DNA of 64,000 nt from Datisca glomerata (Eukaryota > Streptophyta > Magnoliopsida > Cucurbitales > Datiscaceae): the NCBI GenBank assembly GCA_003255025.1, contig QANY01002420.1, positions 434,001 to 498,000 of the forward strand, in the 5' to 3' direction. The first letter of the stretch is position 1. Every line of letters starts with the position of its first letter. Of this stretch, positions 1 to 13,498 are shown piece after piece. Under the pieces are notes generated by a model, which made no database searches, was not told where the DNA came from, and was given only the letters and a program-made list of their open reading frames with translations. A program made the translations under genes and the position numbers.

Positions 1-198
1 TTTTTAGTAACTTCACAAGTTGATTTTGAATTGAAGGTGGGGTAGAGGTGAGGGTAAGCAAAAATTAGTATATGGGTCGAATTTAGTAAAAAACCCTCGA
101 CTTATCTCTAAGAGAGGATCTCAAGGATGAGAGTAGAGGAGATTTTAGCGAATATATAGATGAAACTCTAAAAAGAATGAGCATTACTCTACAATAAA

Positions 199-441
199 TA
201 TGAGATTGCAAGACTGAACAAGCTCAATCTTCAAGCAGAGGCAAAAAGATGAGAAAGATTTTGATGAGCTCAAGAAAATGAGAAAGAAAAGGAGGAACTG
301 AAGGAGCTCATCTTCTGGGTCAAACAGCACATGAATGATGTTCTGGAAAGAGAGAAGAAGTTTTCTCAATGTATGAAAACTTGCTTGAAAAAGTAGAAAA
401 TGGAAAATGAGCAATGTAACCTTCACCTAGTTAAACTGTAA
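199..441 (+). pseudogene. Relic coding stretch, charged coiled-coil type
   Basis: One frame reads as about 80 codons rich in Glu, Lys, Leu and Gln with a heptad-like pattern, interrupted by several stops near the front and one near the end. The long run on the opposite strand is a shadow of it. It resembles the coiled-coil part of a retrotransposon gag or a plant filament-like protein, but I cannot assign a family. No start or domain can be defined. The rest of 1-1270 shows no gene. Confidence 0.25.
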
Positions 442-1327
442 TCCCTCCATGGAAGACATCAGGGTACGACGGTAAGAATTCCTGAAAACCTTTATTTCCC
501 ATTTCAATCATAGGCATAAAACGAGAAAATTGTTGAGACGTGTCTTTTGAGAAACGATTCACGTGCATACGAAGAGAGTGATGCCCGAATGATCAAACTT
601 ATTCTCAATAAGAGTACATGTATCCATGTAAACTTAATATGTGATCATTATTGAACTTTAGAATATCACTAAGACTGACTTGAGCGTCAGAGGTCTTTCT
701 ACCGCACCAGCTCCATGATGCTCAAGGCATGCTAACCGCATCTTATAATTTTTTTTCCTTCTAGAGGTGTTCCAGAGACGTTAGACCACCAAGTCAAAAT
801 CAAATGTAGATTTTGAGCCTTCTCAATGAATATAATGTATAATTTCCATACATGTTTTAAGGCCCACAAATTTAATTTAATGCAACAGAAATTGTCTCAA
901 ACACTCAACCACCTGCAAAATCAAACATAAAAGAAAACAAATAAGTAAACTTTTGTACAAAGAAATGAAAGTAATGGCCCTGGCCGGCTTACTTGTTGAG
1001 ATACACATCGCCCAAACCTCAGGTATGTTAGGTATGTGATGACGACCTTAGTAAATTACCAAAAGATTTCCTCCCTGAATTTGTTCGTCATACCAGGATA
1101 AAGTGTCATTGTATATATTACCAAAACTATTGCTGAAATGATGATATTTGTACCTACGTGGTTAACCCAAAACCGCAACAATGACACACAAGTTGTGTGA
1201 CACCACCTTGTTTATTACTATAAATTGCTGTTAGGTAATAATAACATTATTAACTTCTTTTCCATTAATTTAAGGCATCGGAAAATACTAGACAATTATC
1301 CATTTAGAAGCTAGCTAGCTAGCTCCA

Positions 1328-1333
1328 TATAAA
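1328..1333 (+). promoter_or_regulatory. TATA box of the first BAHD gene
   Basis: TATAAA lies 97 bp upstream of the chosen ATG at 1425, just after a short run of GCTA repeats (about 1311-1324). The 5' leader that follows is pyrimidine-rich, as is common in plant promoters. The second BAHD gene has a TATA-like box at a similar distance, which supports this assignment. Confidence 0.6.
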
Positions 1334-1424
1334 TCACCTCCACCACTCTACCTTTCAACTCCATTCTACAATTGCATATACTACACTAGTTTCTCTCATC
1401 TGTTATTTGAAGAGATTAGATAAT

Positions 1425-2738
1425 ATGAAGGTTGAAGTTGAGATAACCTCAAAAGAAATCATCAAACCATCTTTACCAACACCTCATGATCATCACCATT
1501 ATAAGCTCTCTTTTCTTGATCAAATCACTCCTGATGTGTACAACCCTTTTGTCTATTTCTATGCTCCAAACATTGGTGAACCCAATTTCGACCTCCTTGA
1601 ATTAACCCACCAGCTCAAAAAATCACTCTCGGAGATTTTAACCCGTTACTATCCACTAGCTGGACGTGCCAATTATGTCGACTTTTATATAGACTGCAAC
1701 GACGAGGGCATCCCTTTCTTCGAAGCACATGTCAAGTGCCAACTGAACGACGTTATTCAGAACTCGAAGCCTGACGATCTAAACGAGCTTATCCCGTTTG
1801 AATTGGATAAGCTTAGTGAAATATCAATGGGTGTCCAACTCAACATCTTTGAATGTGGTGGCGTTGCACTTGCTGTGTGCATGTCACACAAAATTTCAGA
1901 CGCTTTATCGCTCACCACATTCATCAATTACTGGGCAGCTACTGCCAGCAGCGAATCACCACAGTTGGCCGTGGGTCCACATCTTGCATCAGCCAAGCTA
2001 TTCCCACCAAGAAGCACACCCCTATTCAACACAAGGAACAGTATTGTAAGAAAAAAAGTAACCAAAAGATTTGAACTTGACTCTTCAAAAGTAGAGTCTC
2101 TCAAGGCATTCTACAAACAGTTAATAGGCATGGAAAAACAGAGGAGCCCAACAAGAATCGAGGCTCTATCAGCTTTCCTCTACGGCCGATTTCTGGCCGC
2201 CATTAAAGACGACGACAACTTGGGACATGACAAGCTGTACTTGGTCTTTCATGCTGTGAATATACGTTCAAGGCTAGACCCACCAGTGCCTGAGTATGCT
2301 TTTGGGAACTATTACAGGACGTCCATGGCTACTCCAAATGAAGAAATAATAAATGATGAGTACTGTTGTGGGCTTGTGAATGTGGTGAGGGATGAAATAA
2401 GCAAAATCGACAATGAATTCTTGAAGCAATTTCAAGAGAATAATGAACAATTGGAGAAGTTGAAGGAAAGGTCAAAGAAATTTGCTAGTGGGGAGTTGAT
2501 TTCTTGTTCTTTCACTAGTTTGTGTAGGATGCCACTTTATGAAGCTGATTTTGGATGGGGAAAACCTATATGGGTTGGGTCAACTGCGTTGACTTTCAAG
2601 AATCTTTTTGTTTTCATTGATAAAAGAGATGGTGATGGGATTGAAGTTTATGTTCATTTGAAACATGAACATATGGCTAAGTTAGAAGCTGATAAAAAGT
2701 TCCTCAAGTATGTTTCACCAACTGGTTTTCAATCTTAA
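1425..2738 (+). CDS. BAHD acyltransferase, vinorine-synthase-like
   Basis: A 437-residue, single-exon protein of the plant BAHD family. These cytosolic enzymes move an acyl group from an acyl-CoA to an alcohol or amine of a specialised metabolite. Both family signatures are intact: HKISD at residues 155-159 (the HxxxD catalytic motif, His as general base) and DFGWG at 375-379 (structural). The N-terminal pattern (VEITSKEIIKPSLPTP), the length and the lack of introns fit the vinorine-synthase-like clade (clade III), which includes alkaloid and terpenoid acetyltransferases. The frame is open upstream to a TTG at 1407, but the ATG at 1425 gives the family-typical start. Acyl donor and acceptor cannot be read from sequence. 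No frameshift or stop is present, so it is probably functional. A diverged paralogue lies at 41355-42638. Confidence 0.95.
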   Translation: MKVEVEITSKEIIKPSLPTPHDHHHYKLSFLDQITPDVYNPFVYFYAPNIGEPNFDLLELTHQLKKSLSEILTRYYPLAGRANYVDFYIDCNDEGIPFFEAHVKCQLNDVIQNSKPDDLNELIPFELDKLSEISMGVQLNIFECGGVALAVCMSHKISDALSLTTFINYWAATASSESPQLAVGPHLASAKLFPPRSTPLFNTRNSIVRKKVTKRFELDSSKVESLKAFYKQLIGMEKQRSPTRIEALSAFLYGRFLAAIKDDDNLGHDKLYLVFHAVNIRSRLDPPVPEYAFGNYYRTSMATPNEEIINDEYCCGLVNVVRDEISKIDNEFLKQFQENNEQLEKLKERSKKFASGELISCSFTSLCRMPLYEADFGWGKPIWVGSTALTFKNLFVFIDKRDGDGIEVYVHLKHEHMAKLEADKKFLKYVSPTGFQS

Positions 2739-3939
2739 CTTTCATCAATCAAAGCAAAAATCATGTGTAGAAAAGTTGTAAACGTCTCTCTGTGTTAATA
2801 TTTTTTTTGTATCTATTTAAATATCTATGTGTGACTTTCACGTGATTATATAACCTGATAGTCGCAATGATCTGATAGTCACAGTGACCCTTAAGATTGT
2901 ACTATTCAATACTTATTAAAATTACTTAATTCTATCATTTTAGTCATTGTAAATGTCAAACTAAGGATTAATAGGGTAAAGTTTTTAAGGGTGTGTGTTT
3001 CTTACCTATTCATATGATTATGTATGCGTAAGATGTCTGATGACCTTGAAGTTATTCTTTTACATAAGTTTTATTTCAAAATTCACAATGAATGAATACT
3101 CACATTTTGTAAATAAGTTAACAAAGTTTCAGCCAATTTTTTCTTCAAGATATCTCTTAACCCTATGGGAAGGAAGCGAGTGCGTGCTACTCATCAAAGA
3201 TTGATTTCAAGAATGTCATGAAAGAAGGGCGGTGACTCAGTCAATATAGCAAACTAGGTAAGTGCCATGACTAGATTTTTTTTCAGTTTATTTGGCTTTT
3301 CAATATTTTCCTTGTTTATCAATAAATCGACGAATTAAACTCATGTGTCCATAACCAATCTGATCCTCCTATTGAATCAGGGGAAAACTCATGTATCAAT
3401 GCACGATTTGTTTACTCATTATACCGCATATCTTAGTTTGATCATAATCACAAGAAGCAAAGCTAACCCTTCATTCTACTCTCTAAAAGGCATCTATATC
3501 CTATTAGTCAAGCTTGGAGAACATATCACTGGATGAAATCGAGGCTCAGGTTAGTCAAACAATCTGATTAAGTCATTCTTCCCTAAGTCTTAACACTCGT
3601 ACTGTAGAGGGAAATAAGCATTCATTTTTTTTATGAAACTAAGGGTCTTGTCTTAGGGAAATGCACTAAAAGCAGTATGCCATGCTTGGTCTCTCGACAT
3701 GCGGAGGTTCCGTGGTGCATCATAAGCACCAAGCTGAGGGGCGGTTGAAGAAGCACTAACTAAATTTATTATATCATGTGGATTGCCTATGCATCCTTGT
3801 ATCTGATCAGCTCATACCTTCAGGCCTTGTGTCAAAGATCTCATTCAATAGATCTAACCCAGTAGGTACATGAGTTCATCATTTCAGAACATCTACATCC
3901 TCACTTTTTTTTAAGATTTCATTGTTGTATCTGTGGAGG
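2739..3939. other. Intergenic DNA downstream of the first BAHD gene
   Basis: AT-rich sequence with the likely 3' untranslated region of the BAHD gene in its first 150-200 bp. Short open frames here have no recognisable content. I see no RNA gene and no clear element boundary. Confidence 0.5.
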
Positions 3940-4690
3940 AAGAAAAATTACTTGTGTCGTAGCACAAAATCCAAGACCAAGCCAACAAAGGGCCCAATAA
4001 CATCGGGTGAATGACCATGAAGAGACATTCACATGAAGGTCATGTGTTGAACCACATCGATGGTCGAGGCTACCATGATAGTTGAGGTCCATTACTTTGA
4101 TGACCAAGGATACCATGATGATCGAAGTCCACCACCTTCATGAGTAGGGCTACCATGATGGGTGAGGTCCATCGCCTCTAGGACCGAGGCTACCACATGC
4201 CACTGGTCCATGACCTCCATGATCGAGGCCACCATGATGACCAAAGCTTATCTCCATTCACATACATAGCCATGAATAACCTTTTATACTTGGAACACCA
4301 GTTAAGGAATCAATCTACAAGGAAGGTTCTAAATATTATAAGTAGAAATTAAACTATAGAAGGATCTCAACATTTTTTTTGTCTCCACGAATAGCCTTCC
4401 TTCCTTATTGAAATAAGGGAGGGAGGTACATCAGACACAGAGGAAATACCATTAGGGACCCTTATAGATTGATGGTGCCCAATTCAATGAGCTATGCGAT
4501 TTCTCCTTACCTAGTATTATCTTAAATCAATTTACTGACTTGATCATCAGAGTGTAATAGGTGGGACACCACCAAAGTGTTAAGCCTAGTACTTTGATGA
4601 TCGTCCTTCATTTTATAAATCCTTGGACGAATAATCGAGTGACGTGTGGCGATCATCTATATGGAAGCACATTTTTCACATCTATAGTTT
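3940..4690. repeat. Old repeat, copy 1, with about 40-bp minisatellite
   Basis: This stretch matches 26640-27653 in the same orientation. At about 4050-4255 it holds four to five degenerate units of about 40 bp built on 'ggctaccatgatgg' and 'gaggtccatcacct'. It ends close to a sequence at 4688-4709 that looks like a decayed retrotransposon primer-binding region (compare the common plant 'TGGCGCCGTCTGTGGGAA'). It may therefore be an LTR, but I found no convincing target duplication. Confidence 0.5.
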
Positions 4691-6053
4691 GACGTCATCT
4701 TTTGGAACGTAGACCTTTCATCTTTCAAAATTGATAACAAAAAATTATCTACTACCACGACTACTGCCGCAATGGTCAAACGACCCATTGAACTTGTTCA
4801 AGAATAATGAGGAACGAGAATGCTTTGACCGGTGTGAAAAATAGCAAAATTGTCGTGGTTACTATCGCCGTATTTCATCTATCATTGCTCCCCCCTAAGG
4901 GCCAGTGCTGACGTTGTCCCTAAAAATTTCTGCTATCTCGGCTCACGTCGAACACAAATTTTGCTTTTGAGCAATGGTGCTAACACAAAAATTTCGAAGT
5001 CGATACAACTCAAAGCACCAAAGTCATCTCTATTGCACAACGTTATCGTCATCACGAATCGCCATCAACACTCAAAGCCACAGTCATCACGAATCGCCAT
5101 CAACACTCAAAGCCACAAAGAAGAAAAAATGCAAGAAACCATCCGCTAAAAACCATTGTGAACCATGAGCAGCCGCTAGGCTCAACAGGGACCGATGAGA
5201 TCTTCAGCAACTAGAGGTTTCACTCGCTATAGCCACCGCCTAGAGGCTGATCACGCTGCCTCGACCTCCCTGAACACTATGCCTTAGATCCACATAAGCC
5301 TAAAAGTTTCAAGGCCCTAAACTAATAAAAAATAAACTCAGAATAAGATCTCTCTTTGTTTCATGGCTTTCAGTTTTCTAGATGGACGCCAGAGAAGACA
5401 TCACGTGCCTCACGCACTTCTGCAGGCGACAACTTTCTTCCTTACCTATTTCAACTTGCGTTGTATGATCTACTTGGTTCTGAATGTTGTAGATCATTAC
5501 GCATCCCCTTTGTAAGGCTTCCCCAAGCAAGGAAGAGTTTAGGCCCAAGATTTCAAGACTGTGGCTCGACAGAAGGAGCATACAAAGCATGCAAATTCGA
5601 GCGACCAAGTCGCAACCTGATCACCCAAGACATGACCCGTGCATCCAATGATTTCTTAGCACAGACCTCAATGCCTCACATAACATAGTGGACTCATGGA
5701 CATATCCCATATGTGTGACACTCAATTTGCATGAACGACGAGCGTTTGACCAACGTTTGCATCCTTCACCAACAACCGACACCCGTGAGCGTGACCCGAG
5801 ATCATGAGCCGCATCTGAGATGTGACTTGCACCTAAGACATTCTTGGCTTTGGCCTTGGCCTTAGCACATCAGAGCCCATGTTGCGCAACTCCTAACAAG
5901 TAATAGCGCACGCCCAAACCATGTGCAACCTTGTACCTATATTCCAGCATCTATCTCCGCACGTATTTTACAGTGTCTACATCCATGCCTATTTTCTAGT
6001 GTTTATGTTCGCGTCTATTATTTCTCTCTCTCATTCTACATATATACTTTCCT
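4599..6053. repeat. 1.45-kb tandem duplication, unit 1
   Basis: The segment starting 'gatcgtccttcattttataa' at 4599 recurs at 6054, a period of 1455 bp, and the two units remain similar to their ends ('agcgcacgcccaaaccatgtg' region, then a CT-rich stretch). Open frames inside are short and not conserved between units, so I do not call a gene. A decayed primer-binding-like sequence lies near its start. Confidence 0.7.
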
Positions 6054-7460
6054 GATCGTCCTTCATTTTATAACTCCTTTGATGAATAATCGAGTGACGC
6101 GTGTTGATCATCTAGAAGGAAGCAGTTTTTTGCATCTATTGTTTGACATCGTCTGTTGGAACGTAGATCTTTCATCTTTCAAAATTAATAACAAAAAAAT
6201 ATCCACTATCACGACCAGGACCGCAACGGTGAAACGGCCCATTTAACTTGTTCAAGAATAATGAGGAATGAGAATGCTTTAATCATTGTGAAAACTTGTA
6301 AAACTATCGTGGTTACTATCGCCGCATCTCATCAGTCATTGCTGCCCCTAGGAACCGTTGTTGATGTTGTCCCTAAAAATTTAGGCTATCTCAGTTCGCG
6401 TCGAACAAAGATATTTCCTTTGAGCAATGGTGCTAACATAAAAATGTGGAAGTCGCTACTCAAACCACCAAAGTCATCTTTATTGCCTAACATCATCATC
6501 ATCATGAATCACCATCAACACTCAAAGCCATGAAGAATAAAAATGCAAGAAACATTCTGCCAAAAACTAGTGCGAACCACGAGAAGTCGATAGGCACAAT
6601 AGGGATCGAAGAGATCTTCAGTAACTAGAGGTTTCACTCGTTATAGCCACCGCCTAGAGGTTGATCATGCTACCTCGACCTCCCTGAACACTTTGTCTTT
6701 GATCCACAAAAGACCAAAAGTTTCAGGGCCTTAAACCAACCGTAAAAAAACTCAGAATAGATCTCCCTTTGTTTCATGGCTTTTAGTTTCCTAGATGGAC
6801 GCCAGAGAAGACATCACGTGCTTCTGTAGGAAACAAATTTCTTCCTTACCTGATTCAATTCGTGTTGCATGATCTACTTGGTTCTGAACCTAGTACATCA
6901 TTTCCCATACCCTTTGTAAGCTTCCCCAATGAAGAAAGATTTTAGGCATAAGATTTAAGACCGTGGCTCGGCAGAAAAAGCACATAAATTATGTAAATTC
7001 ATGCGACCAAGTCACGACCTGATCACCCAAGACACGACCTGTGCACCCAAGGACTTCTTGGCACGTGCCTCAATGCTTCAAACAACACAGCGGACTCATG
7101 TAGATATCCCATATGTATGACACTAGAGCTGCATACGCGACAAGCGTCCTGTGTGTAAGATTAGCATGCTCGACTCATGACTGAGCATGAGACCAGCGCT
7201 TGTATCCTTCACCAACTGAGCATGACCCACACCCATGAGCGTGACCCGAGCTCATGAGCCGCATCAGAGACGTGACCTGCACTTGAGACATTCTTGGCTT
7301 GGGCCTTAGCACAACAGAGCCCATTTTGTGCAGCTCCTCACCGAGTAGTAGCGCACGCCCAAACCATGTGTAACCTTGCACCTATTTTCCAGCTTCTATT
7401 TCTGCACCTATTTTATAGTGTTTGTGTTCACGTTTATTATTTCTCTCTCATTCTACCTAT
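6054..7460. repeat. 1.45-kb tandem duplication, unit 2
   Basis: Second unit of the duplication starting at 4599. Its primer-binding-like sequence at 6142-6163 is closer to the usual plant retrotransposon form than that of unit 1. Many substitutions and small indels separate the units, so the duplication is old. No coding domain is recognised. Confidence 0.7.
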
Positions 7461-9928
7461 ATATGTATTATGCATGTACACAAAAAAGTTGCACCGATGA
7501 GAAAGCAAACATAATCGCTAAGGCTTAAGATGCAACATACTATGCAAAAACTCGATTAAGGATGTTTAGATAAAATAATCCAATGGAATTCGGGTACATG
7601 CGACCACAAGATAGCCAGGTGTATACGATACCTCGATGATTGCTAGGACACATTCCACAAGATCTGATAGTCAAATCCTGGCCTAAGGTGATTACGGTTG
7701 TCAATGCCTCCTGCTTACTTAAGATGACTAAGAGAAATACCATGAATAGGATAAAAGGACCAAGGTCAAGATGCTCGGATGAAAGATCTCCCCGGAGGCC
7801 ACGATTTTCAATGCCTCCTACTCAGTTAAGATGACTAAGAGAAAGACCTTGCATCGGACAAAAGGGCCATGATAGTCTTTCATGGTGCCTGAGTTCACAA
7901 GATGGTTAGATAAAAGACCTTGCAAGGCTATATGACCACCTATCCCGAACTGATGACTAGGAGAAAAACCCTCAATTGGAACCATGGGCGGTGATATGAC
8001 GCCTCAAGTCATGAAAGTGATATGGAACATAGATTGATTGTGGTACCAAAAGTCAGACAAGATCTCGCTGACCCTAAAGGACAATGGTATTGAGACACAA
8101 TCTAACATGATTTGATCAGATCGCACGTTAAGATCTCACTAATCTCAAAGAACCTTGGCACTCTTGCAAAGGCGTGCTCCAAATGACCGCGACATTATGG
8201 GGATGTTAACGATTTGATTGGACGAAAAGAAGACTCTAGAAATGCCACCCCTAAATAAAAGTTCAAACATTGTTAAAATGCTAAACAAAATATAGTCAGC
8301 TAGCCGAGCCATGAACTGAGAATAGTGTAATGATAATTTAAAAACTTGTAAAAGGCTTGATACGAACCAAGTCAATGGAAATATTCATTCACTTCAAAAT
8401 TTAGGGTGAGGTGAAGTACAATCAAACTTAAACTTGCATGTTAAAGAAAGTCAGTATAAAAACACTAGTTTCTGAGATACAAGTTCATCTCACACCAGGC
8501 AATGGTATTCTTAAATCTTAACCTCTTTCCAGGAAACAATCTTATTGATGACTTACATGCGTCAGCACATGAGGATACAATGACGAGATTGATAGAGCAA
8601 GCAAGACATTTTTAGATGAAAAATATTAAACAAAAGTTTCAGTACAAGACACTACTCGTGAGAAAACACACTTGAACAGTCCCTTAGGGGCACAAAAGAA
8701 AAAGACATTCAATGACTCCCTGCTTGTAATCGACGAAACGAATGAAGATCACCCAAGCCAATGAGAGGATGAGGGCACACCTCCAAAGTCCTTTCATCAC
8801 CCCACTATAAAGACCTTCACTATAAAAATTGCATTACAGAGTTGGTACACATTCCAAGCAAAGCAATGGGAATAAGCTCTGCAAAACTCACGAGTAACCC
8901 ATAATGAAACATTTCAATCAAATTTTAAAGGTAAGAAATACATATGGCTCAACCTACCGAGTCATAAGATGACTAGATCTTACTAAACCTTGAATATCGA
9001 GTAACAAGATAGAGTCAAGAACAAGAGCATCTAAGCCTTTAGTTCTCATTCGAAGCTTAATTTTATGAGATTCTGGAGATGAACCTATTAAACCGAATGA
9101 CTCCACCATCCGTCATGAAACATAACATACCAAAATAGTATACAAGTTACATGATCAAGCACGAATTCATATAAAATTATGATAGAGAAAGGTAAAGCAC
9201 TCATCCCCAATTGTGCCAGCACGCCTTGACGTGAGACTGGGTCTAATAAACCCTTAAGGAGAAAGCAGAACCAATGATCTGAAGAGGGATAGAAAGCACT
9301 TACACCCTATAGAAGGGTCATGCATGCTTAATAAAGTTCTTGTGATATGCCTCAAGATGTTCTTCCATGATAACCCCCTAAATTTTTCCAAGAAATCTTA
9401 TTCCCAAGGAAACCTTATCTTGAGGAAATGACTTCATCCAAATTTGAATAGCATCAAGTTTACTGCATTGCAAGACAATCTCAATGGACTAGTCATCTTA
9501 CCACCTTGACCGAAGCATAAGAGATTTAGTCCTAACCACACTCCTCACGGTGCGTCCAGACTGAGGCGTAAAGATTTAGTCTCGATGATCGCTCAATCGG
9601 ATGTAAGCCACCTTGTTGTTGGTTCAACCCATAGGAATTCGATCCTGATGACTACGCGAAGCAACACGTGCAAATATGAGCCATAGAGTTTCAGTCCAAA
9701 AGCACGACCTCATACATTGTGACATAAGAAAGCTTAATGTTCATCAAGATTACATATTGTTTATTAAGAGTAAAATTGGCAAATTTGAAGCTAAGAACTC
9801 AGACAAAGAAAATGATGGATTTAATCTCAATTCCACATCTCCATATTCAGAGTACCCAAGAATCAGTAAAGCATGAGAAGATCAGGCTAAAACTCAATAT
9901 TTCAATTCTCAAGAATCGTTAGATGATA
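7461..9928. other. Degenerate non-coding repeat DNA
   Basis: No gene is seen. About 7690-7960 contains three or so diverged copies of a motif around 'caatgcctcct...ttaagatgactaagagaaa'. Stop codons are dense in all frames. It is probably the decayed body of the outer repeat. Confidence 0.4.
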
Positions 9929-12625
9929 TGTAACGCTCTGATCCCCAAAGGTTAAATATACGTGTAATTTCACGATTTAGAAATCCTTCGAAACAAACCC
10001 CAATTTTGAGAAAATTCTCAAATTGAACTTCTTAATTTACCCATGATAGAAAAACTTTGACCTTAAATAGCGGAAGCATTAAACTTATTCCTGATCGGAA
10101 TCTTAATCAATAAATAGTGGAAGCGATAAAGTGTCTTAATGCGTAGTTAATAAAACTTTCGAAAAACTGAATTAAACTCTAAAATAAAGTCAAAACTTGA
10201 GATCCATAATTTATGAAGTTTTCACTCATCATAATTCATAGAAGAACATAACGTAAAATAAACTAGTTGAATAACTGACTTTAACAGAAAAAAATTTCCC
10301 AAGTCTTGAAGCAAATCATAAATTCTCTCACTCATGTTGCTCTTCATCATCATATGCATCATAAACAACTATAGGAGGATAAGTAGTTTAAAATACTCAG
10401 TAAGCAAACTCACATTATAACATGCATCCACATGTCATCAATGAAATCATGACAAAACATAACTGAACTTGACCTATATCATAAATGAAATAACGTAACG
10501 TGCTTGATCATGACATGGCTTAACATAGCATGTAGATAACACGAGCCTAAAATATAAAAATTTATTCCTATCTTGTCTTGGCATATTCCCTAGTTACCAA
10601 CCTAATACAAACTGTTCACAGTTCAAACGAGAACTGAAACGTAACATGATGAATTGGGTGACGAAACAGGTGACACACAATGGGCGACGGAAATAGATGA
10701 CACACATTGGACGACAGAACATACGGCACTCATAGGTGACGAAAATGTGAACAAATGGCACCTCATGAGTGACGGGAAACATTTACAGATGATACCCAAT
10801 ATGTGACCAAAACATGAACAGACGACACCCCATGTATGATCAAAACATGAACAGATGACACTCGATTTCGTATAAGAGAATAAAATATGAACAACCTGAT
10901 TTTTTTTGTTAACAAATGCTTGTGCTTAAATTCATATATTGCATAATTACCACTTGACTTCATTTAGTTACATAGTTCGAAATATCCAGTGCTTGACAAC
11001 AATTAATCATATGGTTCACAAGTAAACATATAATGCATAATTATACAAGAAACAGAATCAGACATGATAACATACTAATGTATAATCAGACATACTCAGA
11101 CATTTATCTCATGATAATCAATTTAATAACTGAAAAGTAAATAATTATCAAAGAGATCATGAATATAAACATTATCGAAAAATAATTAAACAAATATTAA
11201 ATATAAATACATGATACAATTATAACATCGGAGTCAAATCACTATGTGAAGCCCACTTACACAACACATATATATTAACATAAGATGTTTATATACAATT
11301 AAAATTGATGAAAATAACACATCTTACATTTATCACACGTGAGTCACATTACGATATAAATTCAATTACTTGAATTGGAGGAATGAACTTAATATGACCT
11401 GGAATCCAAAAAAATATATAACCACTAAATTGTTTTCAAATAAATCAATATAAAATAAACATACTTTTAATATCATATAAATAGGGATTCAATTAAAACG
11501 GTGCAAAGGGGTATGCATGAGACCGGAAAATAGTGCTTTGGGTGAAAAATTGAAAGATTAAGCTTAGCCAAATGGTTTAGACCGGGCTGGTACAAACCAA
11601 TCTGGCTCAATTTTATCTGATGGACCGGATTCAGACCGGTCTGACTAAACTGAACCGGCCTGGGTTGGGCCGGCTCAGGACAGAACCAACTGGGTCGCAA
11701 GACCTAGTTTCAGAACAAGAAAATGGAAGAAAGAACAGAGGAGAATTGTGAGAAAACAGAGGGGAAAGGAGAGAACGAGGAGAAAGAAAGAAGATTAGAA
11801 AGCTTACCAACTAGCTAGCGACGACGCATGCAAAAAGAAGACAGCGATGAGCGAGAAGAGAATGGGTGCACAGAATATGAAGAATAATTTAGAGAGATTA
11901 ATCAGAGAGTGGAAAAATCAAGGAGAATCAGAAAATACTTACCGGAGTTGATGGGCGGCGGCGATGCGGCGACAACACCACAACAGAGACGAATAAGGAA
12001 GAAATTTGCTAGTGGAGAAAATTTCAGAACTGGGTATATATGATCTTTGAAATAGAAAAATCCAGATCTAGAGAGAGAAAAATGAGAAAAAAATGAAGAG
12101 AAAGGGAAGAAGAAGAAAGAGGGGAAAATGAAAATTGACAATTCAGGGACGCCAAAAATTAAAACGGAGAAGACGGATCTAGAGCTTACAAATTACAGAG
12201 ATCAACGTTGGTGAGTTGCCAAAAATGAAATGAAGAAGGAGATGAAAAATAGAGGCTCGGCGTGATCGAAGATGGTGCTTTGTTGTGGAGAAAATGCCCT
12301 TGGTTGGCGATGAAAGCTTGGAGAAAACAGAGGGTGAGAGAGCCTTTACAGGTTGATGCGTTCAAAGAGAGATCCGAGAGTGGGGGAGAGAGTTGTAGAA
12401 CAAATATATATAATATTAGGTTAGGGTTGGTTTAGAGTGTAAAACTGCGTCTGGTGTGAGTGAGTTTGAAAATTATATACTAACCCTTTTAAAATTTGAA
12501 AAGAAAAAATCAAACCTTAAAATAAATCATACATTTACAAAAATTACAAATAATTCTTTTTAAAAATAAAATTTTAAAATCATATTATCTTTTTAATCAT
12601 ATTTATAAGGGGTCGAGATATTACA
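9929..12625 (+). mobile_element. Solo LTR, 2.7 kb, TG...CA
   Basis: It begins TGTAACGC and ends GATATTACA, with the TG...CA termini of an LTR. It is the reverse complement of the LTR-like units at 13499-15998 and 15999-26631, which helps fix both ends. The flanking five bases are TGATA (9924-9928) and TGAAA (12626-12630), a target duplication with one change. Inside are a degenerate minisatellite (about 10630-10880, units around 'gatgacac...gacg') and a purine-rich stretch (about 11700-12400). No gag or pol is present, so this is a solo LTR left by LTR-LTR recombination. Confidence 0.75.
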
Positions 12626-13498
12626 TGAAATTTAAATTACACAAACTAATGAGACGGTAGAGACAACGATAATTTGGAGTGCGAACTCACCTTGCCCGTT
12701 TGGGCTAAGTCGGACCGTAAAACAATCTTGTTTTACTTCAACTTCTACGCTAGTGCAAGCTTCAATCACAGGATTGAAAGCATTTCCATCCCTTCAATCA
12801 CGACGAATTTCAATCACTTTATCTCAGCTCACCCATGATTCAGACTCTACTTGTTCATCTATAGCATCAAGACCATAACGTGAGCTCATTCTCACCCTAT
12901 TTGAGTTGCAAATCAACATGGTGACGACCATGGTAAGAAAAGTGAAGGGAGCACATCTCAGACACATAGATGCTCTCAGATGCCATCATGAACTAACATT
13001 AGACACTTAGATGTTCTAACACAAATTTGACTGCCAGTGGCATCAACGACACCTGTGCTTGGTATTCGTCACTTGCGCTCACTAAAAATTCAAACACAAG
13101 CATCTCCAATTAGTGCATCTAAAGTCAAACCAACAGCTATACCGAGCTCGTATAGATTGCAATCCATTAGGAAATGAACTGTAGATTTTCAAATCAGACA
13201 AGAAATATCACTGACAGGAAAAAACTTTATGAGTCTGACCCCATAACTCGAATTCAATCTATTACCATTTGAACCATAGATATTTAACTAAATGTGAGAT
13301 GAGGTATCATACGATTCAAAATCTCATGGGACATGTCTTGGCGTAATCATCTGAACCATAGAGCTTCAGCAAGATGACCACTGACGAGGTAGTAAACCGG
13401 TTGAAATCATATTTGATGCATCCTATCGCGGCCATCTATACTATAGAGATTCAACAAAAGGTTTCAACGTCACAGATGATGTCCTATAAAAATATAGT
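12626..13498. other. Spacer between two LTR insertions, no gene seen
   Basis: About 870 bp of the outer repeat between the solo LTR and the next LTR insertion. No coding potential or RNA gene is recognised. Its last five bases (ATAGT, 13494-13498) are one copy of the target duplication of the element that follows. Confidence 0.5.

Noticed and set aside
1407..1424. Six-codon extension of the first BAHD frame from a TTG
   Set aside because: Plant genes rarely start at TTG and the ATG at 1425 gives the family-typical N terminus.
5356..5688. 110-codon open frame in the duplicated repeat
   Set aside because: The equal region of the second unit (about 6790-7090) does not keep the frame, and no family is recognised.
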